From Prevotellaceae bacterium (lineage in GTDB: Bacteria > Bacteroidota > Bacteroidia > Bacteroidales > Paludibacteraceae): a stretch of 7,645 nucleotides of DNA. Positions 1 to 5,249 of the stretch are shown one piece after another. Below the pieces are notes generated by a model, which made no database searches, was not told the origin of the DNA, and saw only the letters and a program-made list of their open reading frames with translations. The DNA lies in assembly GCA_031270425.1 (NCBI GenBank), contig JAISXQ010000133.1, positions 1-7,645 on the forward strand, written 5' to 3'. Each line of letters begins with the position of its first letter. The first letter of the stretch is position 1. A program made the translations under genes and the position numbers.

Positions 1-748
1 CGGTACGATTCTTATTCCCGAAGGTTTGATAGAATTTATTCCCGCCATGAAAAAATTGATAGCGGAACTAAACGACCTGTTAGCCGAAAATATCGAATTT
101 AACGCATTGAGTACCGACGACGAAAAACGCCAATACGTAAAAGGTCTTCTTACAAAAGAAAGTTGCGAAGTGTACCGCAGTTTACCGAAAGGCATTGCCC
201 GTCAGTTGACTCTCGATCGCGACCCGCACGGAAATGTACAGGTTTCGCTTATCGAAACGGAAAAACTGCTGATAGAAATGACGGCGAAACGCCTTGCGCA
301 ACTGAAAGCCGAAGGAGTTTACAAGGGAAAATTCTCCGCCATCAACCACTTCTTTGGATACGAAGGGCGTTGCGCCATCCCGTCTAATTTCGACGCCGAT
401 TATACCTACTCGCTCGGATACACGGCTTCGGTTCTTATCTCGGAAGGAAAAACCGGTTATATGTCCTCTGTCCGCAACTTGACGGCTCCGGCTGAAAAAT
501 GGATTGCGGGAGGCGTGCCCATCACCATGATGATGAATATGGAACGCCGGCACGGAAAAATGAAGCCTGTAATCCAAAAGGCATTGGTACGTTTGGACGG
601 CGCTCCGTTTAAGTTCTTCGCGACCTACCGCGACCAATGGGCGAGCGAAAGTTCGGATTTCGTTTATCCCGGTCCCATCCAATATTACGGACCGTCCGAA
701 GTTTGCGACCAGCCGACCAGAACGCTTCTGCTCGAAAGCGGAAAATAA
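1..748 (+). CDS. pfp: Pyrophosphate--fructose 6-phosphate 1-phosphotransferase, 3' part
   Basis: The reading frame is already open at base 2 ([12 protein letters not shown]...), so this is the C-terminal part, about 248 residues, of a longer protein. A TTG codon at 26 lies inside the conserved IPEGLIEF segment and is not a start. The enzyme phosphorylates fructose 6-phosphate to fructose 1,6-bisphosphate with PPi in place of ATP, reversibly, in the cytoplasm, so it can serve both glycolysis and gluconeogenesis. Evidence seen: the [10 protein letters not shown] segment, then GYEGR at bases 356-370, the sugar-phosphate binding motif of the family, followed directly by [13 protein letters not shown] and GYMSSVRNL, all typical of the long (about 550-residue, plant-beta-like) PFP group. 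The GGDD-type site that would show PPi rather than ATP use lies upstream of the window, so donor specificity rests on subfamily resemblance. The gene ends with TAA at 746-748 and runs convergently into trpS across an inverted repeat. Confidence 0.93.
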   Translation, partial: GTILIPEGLIEFIPAMKKLIAELNDLLAENIEFNALSTDDEKRQYVKGLLTKESCEVYRSLPKGIARQLTLDRDPHGNVQVSLIETEKLLIEMTAKRLAQLKAEGVYKGKFSAINHFFGYEGRCAIPSNFDADYTYSLGYTASVLISEGKTGYMSSVRNLTAPAEKWIAGGVPITMMMNMERRHGKMKPVIQKALVRLDGAPFKFFATYRDQWASESSDFVYPGPIQYYGPSEVCDQPTRTLLLESGK

Positions 749-868
749 AACCGTTTTAGCACGCGGATAACACAGAAAGGACGGATTTACACGGATTTTA
801 ATATGTTATCTGTGTAAATCCGTCCCTTCCGTGTTATCCGTGTGCTTTCTTTCTTATCAAAACGGTTT
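748..868. repeat. Nested long inverted repeat between convergent pfp and trpS; candidate two-way terminator
   Basis: The inner arms are 759-792 and 812-845: 34 bases each, 31 of them complementary, around a 19-base loop. An outer perfect 10-bp pair, 748-757 (aaaccgtttt) with 859-868 (aaaacggttt), encloses it. The outer right arm runs into the last codons and stop of trpS, and the outer left arm begins in the pfp stop codon. The left arm also holds acggattt twice (781-788 and 791-798). In RNA either strand would fold into a very long hairpin, which suits termination of both convergent genes, although no clean U-tract follows. Motifs such as GGATAACACGG and ACGGATTTACAC recall dispersed intergenic repeats in Bacteroidales genomes; that membership is recollection and has not been searched. 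Confidence 0.8.
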
Positions 869-1852
869 AAACCCGATAATCTCTCTTACGTCCTTAATTG
901 TTGTCGCGGCGTTTGCCTGCGCCTTTTCCTTGCCCATTTTAGCCGCCTTGGAAACATAAGCGTTGTTCGCCGATATTTCCTTGATTTTTTCGCGGAAAGG
1001 AGCCGTGAAAGCAATCATATCTTCGGCTAACTGCTTTTTCATATCGCCGTAACGAATTTGGCAGCTATTGTATTTTTCTTCGAAAAACGCCAGCGTATCG
1101 GGCGTGGAAACTACCTTCATCAATTGGAAAATATTTTGAATGGCTTCCGGTTTGGATTGGTTCGGTTCTGTGGGTCCCGAATCGGTAACGGCTTTCATTA
1201 CTTTTTTACGGATGGCTTCCGGTTCGTCGGCTAAGTAAATAGCGTTTCCTTCGCCTTCCGATTTTCCCATTTTTCCCGATCCGTTCAGTCCGGGAATTTT
1301 TACCAGTTCTTTCCCGAAATTATAGGCTTGCGGTTCGGGAAAATATTCGTGTTTGTACATCCGGTTGAAGCGGTTGGCAAAAGTACGCGCCATTTCCAAA
1401 TGCGGTTCCTGATCTTTTCCTACCGGAACCTTTACGGCGCGGTGTATCAATATGTCGGCAGCCATTAAGGTCGGATAAGTCAGCAATCCGGCGTTTACGT
1501 TCTGCGGGTTTTGGCGTATTTTGTCCTTGAATGAGGTACAACGTTCCAATTCGCCGATATAAGCGTTCATATTGAGGAAAAGGTATAATTCAAGTACTTC
1601 CGGCACATCGCTTTGAACATACAGTGTCGATTTTTCGGGATCGAGACCTGCCGCCAGATATTCGACCAATATCTGCCGCACGTTTCCGTGCAAATCGCCG
1701 GGCGTGGGGTGTGTAGTAAGGGAATGATAGTCGGCGATAAAGAAATAACAATTATGCCGGTTTTGCATCTCGATAAAGTTGCGCAAAGCGCCGAAATAGT
1801 TGCCTAAGTGCAGATTTCCCGTGGGACGTATCCCGCTAAGAACAGTTTCCAT
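857..1852 (-). CDS. trpS: Tryptophan--tRNA ligase (TrpRS)
   Basis: Class I aminoacyl-tRNA synthetase that activates tryptophan with ATP and charges tRNA-Trp; cytoplasmic and essential. From the ATG at 1850-1852 the product has 331 residues, the usual length for bacterial TrpRS. The HIGH-type motif is PTGNLHLGN (residues 10-18) and the KMSKS-type loop is KMGKS (194-198); a Gly at its third position is, as I recall, normal for Bacteroidetes TrpRS. Other family landmarks are FIADYHSLTTHP, NMNAYIGELERCTSFKDK, AADILIHRAVKVPVGKDQ and the C-terminal IREIIGFK-like end. The frame stays open upstream to 2050, but those extra 66 residues (MINVCVLSV...) resemble nothing in the family and would read through the promoter, so the METVLSGIRPTGN start is chosen. 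No Shine-Dalgarno sequence is visible, as is common in this phylum. The stop TGA (857-859) lies in the outer arm of the inverted repeat shared with convergent pfp. Confidence 0.97.
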   Translation of the reverse strand: METVLSGIRPTGNLHLGNYFGALRNFIEMQNRHNCYFFIADYHSLTTHPTPGDLHGNVRQILVEYLAAGLDPEKSTLYVQSDVPEVLELYLFLNMNAYIGELERCTSFKDKIRQNPQNVNAGLLTYPTLMAADILIHRAVKVPVGKDQEPHLEMARTFANRFNRMYKHEYFPEPQAYNFGKELVKIPGLNGSGKMGKSEGEGNAIYLADEPEAIRKKVMKAVTDSGPTEPNQSKPEAIQNIFQLMKVVSTPDTLAFFEEKYNSCQIRYGDMKKQLAEDMIAFTAPFREKIKEISANNAYVSKAAKMGKEKAQANAATTIKDVREIIGFKPF

Positions 1853-1878
1853 AAATAACGATTGAAAAAATTGAAGTG

Positions 1879-1886
1879 CAAAAGTA
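1879..1886 (-). promoter_or_regulatory. Candidate -7 box of the trpS promoter (TACTTTTG)
   Basis: Read on the minus strand, TACTTTTG matches the Bacteroidetes -7 consensus TAnnTTTG at all six fixed positions. It would place transcription start near 1876 and give a leader of about 23 bases before the trpS ATG at 1852. No good -33 TTTG lies 17-21 bases upstream, so the match rests on the -7 box and its distance to the gene. Confidence 0.5.
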
Positions 1887-2113
1887 CAAAAAACTTCTTT
1901 ATTGACTTCTAAAAAACAGGATTTTGTACAAAAAGTATTGATTGTTTTAGGTTGAACAGAAGCTCCTTTTATGCAATTGTCTTCGATAGACCATTTTTTC
2001 GGATGCGGTTTAATACGACAATATACACTTAAAACACAGACATTTATCAATTACGATGACAATTTTATCAAAAATGTTCAACATAAAATCAATCGAAGAC
2101 CAAGAAAAAAACT

Positions 2114-2121
2114 TAACTTTG
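2114..2121 (+). promoter_or_regulatory. Possible -7 box for the HD-phosphohydrolase/glycosyltransferase operon (TAACTTTG)
   Basis: TAACTTTG fits TAnnTTTG fully, but no -33 TTG element is present at the usual spacing and the leader to the GTG start would be about 140 bases. In AT-rich DNA such a match can arise by chance, so this is only a candidate. Confidence 0.3.
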
Positions 2122-2267
2122 ATGCGTCCATTTGCAGGATGAATTACGAAATCTATAACTCAGTTGCATTAGTTACTCGAATCTGCCCTGAATTAGAAAC
2201 ATCAGCATACTTTTTAGAAATAGCGCCCAACAATAAATTCACACTATAAAAACCAAAGCATAAGCAA

Positions 2268-3494
2268 GTGGCAAGCAGTAATAAACGAAAAATAATTAAC
2301 GATCCGGTGTTCGGTTTTATCAACATACCGGACGATTTTCTTTTTGAAATCATACAGCACCCTTATTTCCAGCGGCTGAATCGTATCAAACAATTAGGCT
2401 TGTCGTCCTTCGTTTACCCCGGAGCGCAACACACGCGGCAACTGCATTCGCTCGGAGCCATGCACCTGATGGGCGAAGCCATACGGCAGTTGCGTTTGCA
2501 AGGTCAGGATATTACGCCGGAAGAAGAAAACGCCGCGCTAAGCGCCATTCTGCTGCACGACATCGGACACGGACCTTTTTCGCACGTATTGGAACATAGT
2601 TTGGTAAAGGGCGTTCGGCACGAAGAAATATCGCTTTGGCTGATGAACCGGATAAACAGGGAAACGGGCGGCAGCCTGGATTTGACCCTTAAAATTTTCA
2701 CAGGTCAATATCCGAAAAAATTCCTGCACCAGCTCGTTTCCGGTCAGTTGGACATGGACAGGCTCGATTACCTGAGCCGCGACAGCTTTTTCTGCGGCGT
2801 AAGCGAAGGCATGGTTGGTTCGGCGCGCATCATAAAAATGCTCGATGTGCGCGACGACCAATTAGTGGTGGAAGCAAAAGGGATTTATTCCATAGAAAAA
2901 TTCCTCGTCGCCCGTCGCCTGATGTACTGGCAGGTTTACCTGCACAAAACATCGGCGGGAGCTGAAAAACTTTTAGTAAACATATTGCAGCGAGCCAAAG
3001 AGTTAGCCGCGTCGGGAAAAGAATTGTTCAGCCCGCCGGCATTGCATTATTTTCTTTACAACGAAATTACGAAAGACGATTTCCTGAAATCGCCCGAAGC
3101 ATTGGATTATTTCGCCATGCTCGACGACTCGGATATACTTTGCGCCGTCAAAGCCTGGGCGGATAATCCTGATTTGACGCTTTCGACCTTATGCAGGGCG
3201 TTTATCGACCGGAAACTCTATAAATTAGATACGCGAAGCGACATTTCCGCCGGAGAAAAACGCGACAGCTACACGCGACTTTACATGGAACGCTTCGGCG
3301 TCAGCCGGCAGGAAGCGCAGTATTTCATGGGCGAAAAAATAGTGAGCACCGACACCTACAACTCGAAAGACGACAGCATCAACATCCTGTACAAAGACGG
3401 AAGGATTCTCGATATTTCCCTTGCTTCGGATATGCTTAACATTGATGTGCTGACCAAAAAAGCCGAAAAACATTTTTTCTACTATTTCAAATGA
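2268..3494 (+). CDS. HD-domain phosphohydrolase (COG1078, SAMHD1/dGTPase-like)
   Basis: A 408-residue cytoplasmic protein of the HD superfamily; relatives include metal-dependent dNTP triphosphohydrolases, but the substrate of this bacterial branch is not established. Seen in the sequence: an N-terminal NDPVFGFINIP segment and QRLNRIKQLGLSSFVYPGA, typical of the family; HTRQLHSLG (residues 55-63) supplying the first metal His; the HD pair in LLHDIGHGPFSH (His97, Asp98, then His101 and His106); and GQLDMDRLDYLSRD, where Asp162, Asp164 or Asp167 completes the metal site. All expected metal ligands are therefore present. Residue 58 is Gln where I recall HTRF being usual. The start is GTG at 2268: an in-frame TAA lies at 2247-2249, no ATG fits, and homologues as I remember them begin just before KRKIINDPVFG. 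Its stop overlaps the next start (ATGA, 3491-3494), so the glycosyltransferase is probably translationally coupled and cotranscribed. Confidence 0.9.
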   Translation: MASSNKRKIINDPVFGFINIPDDFLFEIIQHPYFQRLNRIKQLGLSSFVYPGAQHTRQLHSLGAMHLMGEAIRQLRLQGQDITPEEENAALSAILLHDIGHGPFSHVLEHSLVKGVRHEEISLWLMNRINRETGGSLDLTLKIFTGQYPKKFLHQLVSGQLDMDRLDYLSRDSFFCGVSEGMVGSARIIKMLDVRDDQLVVEAKGIYSIEKFLVARRLMYWQVYLHKTSAGAEKLLVNILQRAKELAASGKELFSPPALHYFLYNEITKDDFLKSPEALDYFAMLDDSDILCAVKAWADNPDLTLSTLCRAFIDRKLYKLDTRSDISAGEKRDSYTRLYMERFGVSRQEAQYFMGEKIVSTDTYNSKDDSINILYKDGRILDISLASDMLNIDVLTKKAEKHFFYYFK

Positions 3495-4435
3495 AAATTC
3501 TTGTTTGCCCGTTGAACTGGGGATTGGGACATGCCGCCCGCTGCGTTCCGCTTATACGCAGGATGATAAGCGGCGGGCACGAAGTCCGTATCGCTTCCGA
3601 CGGCTATCCTTTGGAGTTTTTACGGCAAGAATTTCCCCAGCTGCAATTTGTAGAACTTCCGTCGTACAACATCCGTTACAGCAGCGGGAAATCCCAAACA
3701 GTAGCCATGCTCGCGAACATGCCCCGCATCGTTTCGGCGGTTATCAGGGAACATCGCCGGCTGAAACGCTATCTGCGGTCAAACAGCGTCGATATGGTCA
3801 TTTCCGACAACCGTTTCGGGCTGTGGAGCAAAGACGTTCCGTCGGTTTACATCACGCATCAACTTATGATAAAGATGCCGCGGGGCTTTCAATGGCTGGA
3901 AACTGCCGTCTGGCGAATGCACCAGCTGTTTATCAACAAATATACCTCCTGCTGGATTCCCGACACAAACGATAAACAGAACTTTTCGGGCGATTTGGCG
4001 CACAAGTATCCGCTACCTGCAAACGCAGAATTTATCGGCGTTCTTTCACGCTTTGAAGGATTTGAAAACACAGTTCCAAATACCGGATACGAAACGCTTT
4101 GCATAGTGTCGGGCGTTGAAAGCCAACGCTCGGTTTTTGAAAAAGAATTAATCGAACGCTTCCGGCATTCCGGCGGTAAAACGCTTATTGTGCGCGGACA
4201 ACCGCAAGAGGAGAAAAAAAGCGAACAAATAGCTTCGGTTACGCTTGTTCCGCACCTGCCGACCGGAGATATGGCGGCACATCTTCTCGGCGCGAAAAAA
4301 ATAGTTTCCCGTTCGGGCTACTCCACTATTATGGATCTGGCAACGCTGAATTGCTTAAATAAAGCGGAATTTATCCCTACTCCGGGACAAACGGAACAGG
4401 AATATTTATACGATTGGATAGAAGCCTTATATTAA
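3491..4435 (+). CDS. GT-B glycosyltransferase (MurG/GT28-like C-terminal half), probably shortened at its C-terminus
   Basis: A 314-residue protein with the two-lobed GT-B pattern. The N-lobe begins MKILVCPLNWGLGHAARC, the glycine-rich loop of this fold, followed by alternating strands and helices (HEVRIASDGYP, DMVISDNRFG). The C-lobe carries HLPTGDMAAHLLGAKKIVSRSGYSTIMDLA and FIPTPGQTEQEYL, the GT28-like nucleotide-sugar binding region. No signal peptide or membrane segment is visible, so it is likely cytoplasmic or peripheral to the membrane; donor and acceptor are unknown. The ATG overlaps the stop of the HD gene by 4 bases. Odd points: the frame stops only about 10 residues after GQTEQEYL, where relatives as I recall them run on for some 30-40 residues, and bases 4369-4427 of its 3' end recur in degenerate form at 5129-5176 beyond the toxin-antitoxin genes. 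I infer that the original 3' end was disturbed when that cassette arrived. The catalytic region seems intact, so the gene may still work. Confidence 0.82.
   Translation: MKILVCPLNWGLGHAARCVPLIRRMISGGHEVRIASDGYPLEFLRQEFPQLQFVELPSYNIRYSSGKSQTVAMLANMPRIVSAVIREHRRLKRYLRSNSVDMVISDNRFGLWSKDVPSVYITHQLMIKMPRGFQWLETAVWRMHQLFINKYTSCWIPDTNDKQNFSGDLAHKYPLPANAEFIGVLSRFEGFENTVPNTGYETLCIVSGVESQRSVFEKELIERFRHSGGKTLIVRGQPQEEKKSEQIASVTLVPHLPTGDMAAHLLGAKKIVSRSGYSTIMDLATLNCLNKAEFIPTPGQTEQEYLYDWIEALY
4369..4427 (+). repeat. Direct repeat copy A: 3' end of the glycosyltransferase gene
   Basis: This is the in-frame copy, encoding FIPTPGQTEQEYLYDWIEA. It pairs with copy B at 5129-5176. The first 24 bases (4369-4392) differ from B only at 4383 (c against a). 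Bases 4393-4403 (ggaacaggaat) are absent from B. Bases 4404-4427 differ only at 4412 and 4421. In total 45 of 48 aligned positions agree, in the same orientation, 760 bases apart at their starts. Confidence 0.85.
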
Positions 4436-4451
4436 AAACATCTCAAAAATG

Positions 4452-4482
4452 TTGCATGATATTGAAACTTTTTATACCTTTG
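4452..4482 (+). promoter_or_regulatory. Bacteroidetes-type promoter of the toxin-antitoxin operon
   Basis: A -33 TTG (4452-4454) is followed, counting from the next base after TTGC, by 19 bases and then TACCTTTG (4475-4482), a full match to the TAnnTTTG -7 consensus. The predicted transcription start, about 7 bases past the box centre, falls at about 4485-4487, on or just before the GTG start of the toxin. This predicts a leaderless or nearly leaderless mRNA. A short inverted repeat, aacat (4437-4441) with atgtt (4449-4453), overlaps the -33 region and could be part of an antitoxin operator, but it is weak. Confidence 0.7.
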
Positions 4483-4486
4483 CCGC

Positions 4487-4825
4487 GTGGAAAGAAAGAT
4501 AAAAACATACGGCGGATATTTTGAAGCATTCATGGATACGCTCGCCGAAAAAGAACAGCGGAAAATCCAATACGGGCTCGACCTGTTGAAAACGCAAGAC
4601 TGGCTATCCGTTAAGTTTGCCAAGCACATCTGCAACGGGCTTTATGAATTAAGAACCGAATACAACGGCAATATATACCGAGTGTTTTTTATTTTCGACG
4701 ATGGACATATAGTAGTTTTATTCAACGGATTTCAAAAGAAAACCCAAAAAACGCCGACAAGGGAAATAGAAAAAGCAATTAAAATAAAGGAGGAATATTA
4801 TGCAGACAAAAGAGCATGTGAATAA
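4487..4825 (+). CDS. higB: HigB/RelE-like toxin, phage Gp49 family (PF05973-type)
   Basis: A 112-residue basic protein of the RelE/HigB-like superfamily. Characterised members are ribosome-dependent or free mRNA endoribonucleases that slow translation when their antitoxin is lost; that activity is inferred here. Seen: GLYELRTEYNGNIYRVFFIFDDGHIVVLFNGFQKKTQKTPTREIEKA, with Tyr53-Glu54-Leu55-Arg56, Tyr64-Arg65, Phe79, Lys84-Lys85 and Lys88-Thr89-Pro90, the conserved core and C-terminal strand-helix of the Gp49 group. Length is normal for the family. The start is GTG at 4487; relatives I recall also begin M-x-R-K-I about this far before the core, and the next in-frame ATG (residue 16) would remove the first helix. 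No ribosome-binding site precedes it because the promoter ends 4 bases upstream. It overlaps the antitoxin gene by 26 bases (toxin first, the HigBA order). Confidence 0.9.
   Translation: MERKIKTYGGYFEAFMDTLAEKEQRKIQYGLDLLKTQDWLSVKFAKHICNGLYELRTEYNGNIYRVFFIFDDGHIVVLFNGFQKKTQKTPTREIEKAIKIKEEYYADKRACE
4786..4793 (+). promoter_or_regulatory. Strong Shine-Dalgarno sequence of the antitoxin (AAAGGAGG)
   Basis: AAAGGAGG ends 6 bases before the ATG at 4800 and lies inside the toxin coding sequence. It fixes the antitoxin start and is the only near-perfect ribosome-binding site seen in this window; the other genes have AT-rich leaders without one. Confidence 0.85.
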
Positions 4826-5117
4826 CCACAAAACAACTGATTACGACGCCATACTCGATGCGCAATTCGGAAAAGTGGGAACGCCGGAGCGGGAAGCGTT
4901 CCGCCGCGAAGCATACGCCTACTATATGGGGCAGGTAATACACAAGGCGCGTAAAAACGAAAAAATAACGCAAGCCGAACTTGCAAGCCGGATAGGAGTA
5001 GGAAAATCCTATATCTCGAAAATAGAAAACGGCGATATAGAACCGGGTGCAGGCACTTTTTACCGGATTATCGAAGCGCTTGGAATGCGCCTCAACATCA
5101 CAAAGCAAATTTGTTGA
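4800..5117 (+). CDS. higA: HigA-type XRE antitoxin / helix-turn-helix repressor
   Basis: A 105-residue protein that should bind and neutralise the upstream toxin and repress the shared promoter. The N-terminal half (TDYDAILDAQFGKVGTPEREAFRREAYAYYMGQVIHKAR) is the leader typical of Bacteroidetes HigA proteins and probably helps in toxin contact or dimerisation. The C-terminal half is a classic HTH_3 domain: TQAELASRIGV (residues 57-67) is helix 2 and the turn, GKSYISKIENG (68-78) is the recognition helix and its end, followed by TFYRIIEALGMRLNI. The start is fixed by a strong ribosome-binding site, and the first 26 bases overlap the toxin gene in another frame. The stop TGA at 5115-5117 is followed after 11 bases by copy B of the glycosyltransferase gene end. 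Confidence 0.92.
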   Translation: MQTKEHVNNHKTTDYDAILDAQFGKVGTPEREAFRREAYAYYMGQVIHKARKNEKITQAELASRIGVGKSYISKIENGDIEPGAGTFYRIIEALGMRLNITKQIC

Positions 5118-5128
5118 TAGTTTGCATT

Positions 5129-5176
5129 ATTTATCCCTACTCAGGGACAAACATTTATACAATTGGATACAAGCCT
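5129..5176 (+). pseudogene. Degenerate second copy of the glycosyltransferase 3' end (direct repeat copy B)
   Basis: These 48 bases match 4369-4427 with three substitutions and an 11-base deletion that breaks the reading frame: the frame giving FIPTQGQT continues out of register, while YNWIQA appears in a different frame from FIPT. It is therefore a non-coding fragment. Together with copy A it brackets the toxin-antitoxin genes. Similarity stops at 5176, where the palindrome begins two bases later, so no more of the lost gene end is recognisable. Confidence 0.8.
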
Positions 5177-5177
5177 C

Positions 5178-5211
5178 AGGGGCTGTCTCAAAAGTTTTTG
5201 AGACAGCCCCT
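5178..5211. terminator. Perfect 16-bp-stem palindrome between convergent operons; two-way terminator or IS-end remnant
   Basis: The arms 5178-5193 (aggggctgtctcaaaa) and 5196-5211 (ttttgagacagcccct) are perfectly complementary around the 2-base centre gt. A stem this long, with a GC-rich base and an A/T-rich tip, between two operons read toward each other, would serve as a terminator for both strands, although no run of T follows it on either strand. GGGGCTGTCTCAAAA also looks like the terminal inverted repeat of some insertion sequences, so this could be two element ends joined with the interior lost. That second reading is from memory and unconfirmed. Confidence 0.65.
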
Positions 5212-5245
5212 TGGCTCTTGATTCTTGGCTCTTGGCTCTTGATTC
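5211..5245. repeat. Five tandem 7-bp repeats, consensus TTG(G/A)(C/T)TC
   Basis: The units run without gaps: ttggctc, ttgattc, ttggctc, ttggctc, ttgattc. They begin at the last base of the palindrome and end 4 bases before the stop codon of the lipoprotein gene (5250-5252). Perfect heptamer periodicity suggests slippage-prone DNA; no function is evident. Confidence 0.85.
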
Positions 5246-5249
5246 CTAC

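Larger units (their letters stand above)
1853..2267. other. AT-rich intergenic stretch between divergent trpS and the HD-domain gene; no gene supported
   Basis: This is 415 bases, clearly more AT-rich than the flanking genes. It contains the trpS -7 box (1879-1886), a perfect 12-bp palindrome TTTTGTACAAAA (1922-1933), and a possible -7 box for the rightward operon (2114-2121). An open frame at 1971-2249 (+) would encode 92 residues starting MQLSSIDHFFG, but I recognise no family in it, it has no ribosome-binding site, and its codon use follows the AT-rich background. I see no tRNA, riboswitch or transposase remnant. It may be a long 5' leader plus regulatory DNA, or decayed sequence. Confidence 0.5.

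Noticed and set aside
26..28. TTG as the start of the first gene
   Set aside because: The frame is open to the left edge and encodes conserved PFP residues (GTILIPEG) before it, so this is an internal Leu codon.
182..682. A 166-residue minus-strand ORF inside pfp
   Set aside because: Antisense to a clear PFP coding region with strong family motifs; no independent coding evidence.
1853..2050. A 66-residue N-terminal extension of TrpRS
   Set aside because: The extension has no family resemblance, lies in AT-rich promoter DNA, and METVLSGIRPTGN at 1852 is the standard TrpRS N-terminus.
1979..2100. Inverted repeat gtcttcgat (1979-1987) with atcgaagac (2092-2100)
   Set aside because: Only 9 bp with a 104-base spacer; easily chance, with no element structure between the arms.
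1971..2249. A 92-residue rightward ORF (MQLSSIDHFFG...)
   Set aside because: No recognisable family, no ribosome-binding site, and composition like the surrounding non-coding DNA.
4441..4448. The 8-mer tctcaaaa after copy A, also at 5186-5193 after copy B, as an extension of the direct repeat
   Set aside because: The intervening bases differ in sequence and length (13 against 9), and similarity does not continue beyond the 8-mer.
5178..5245. CRISPR array or attC-like integron site
   Set aside because: One palindrome plus five 7-bp repeats without spacers, no integrase or cas gene; dimensions do not fit either.
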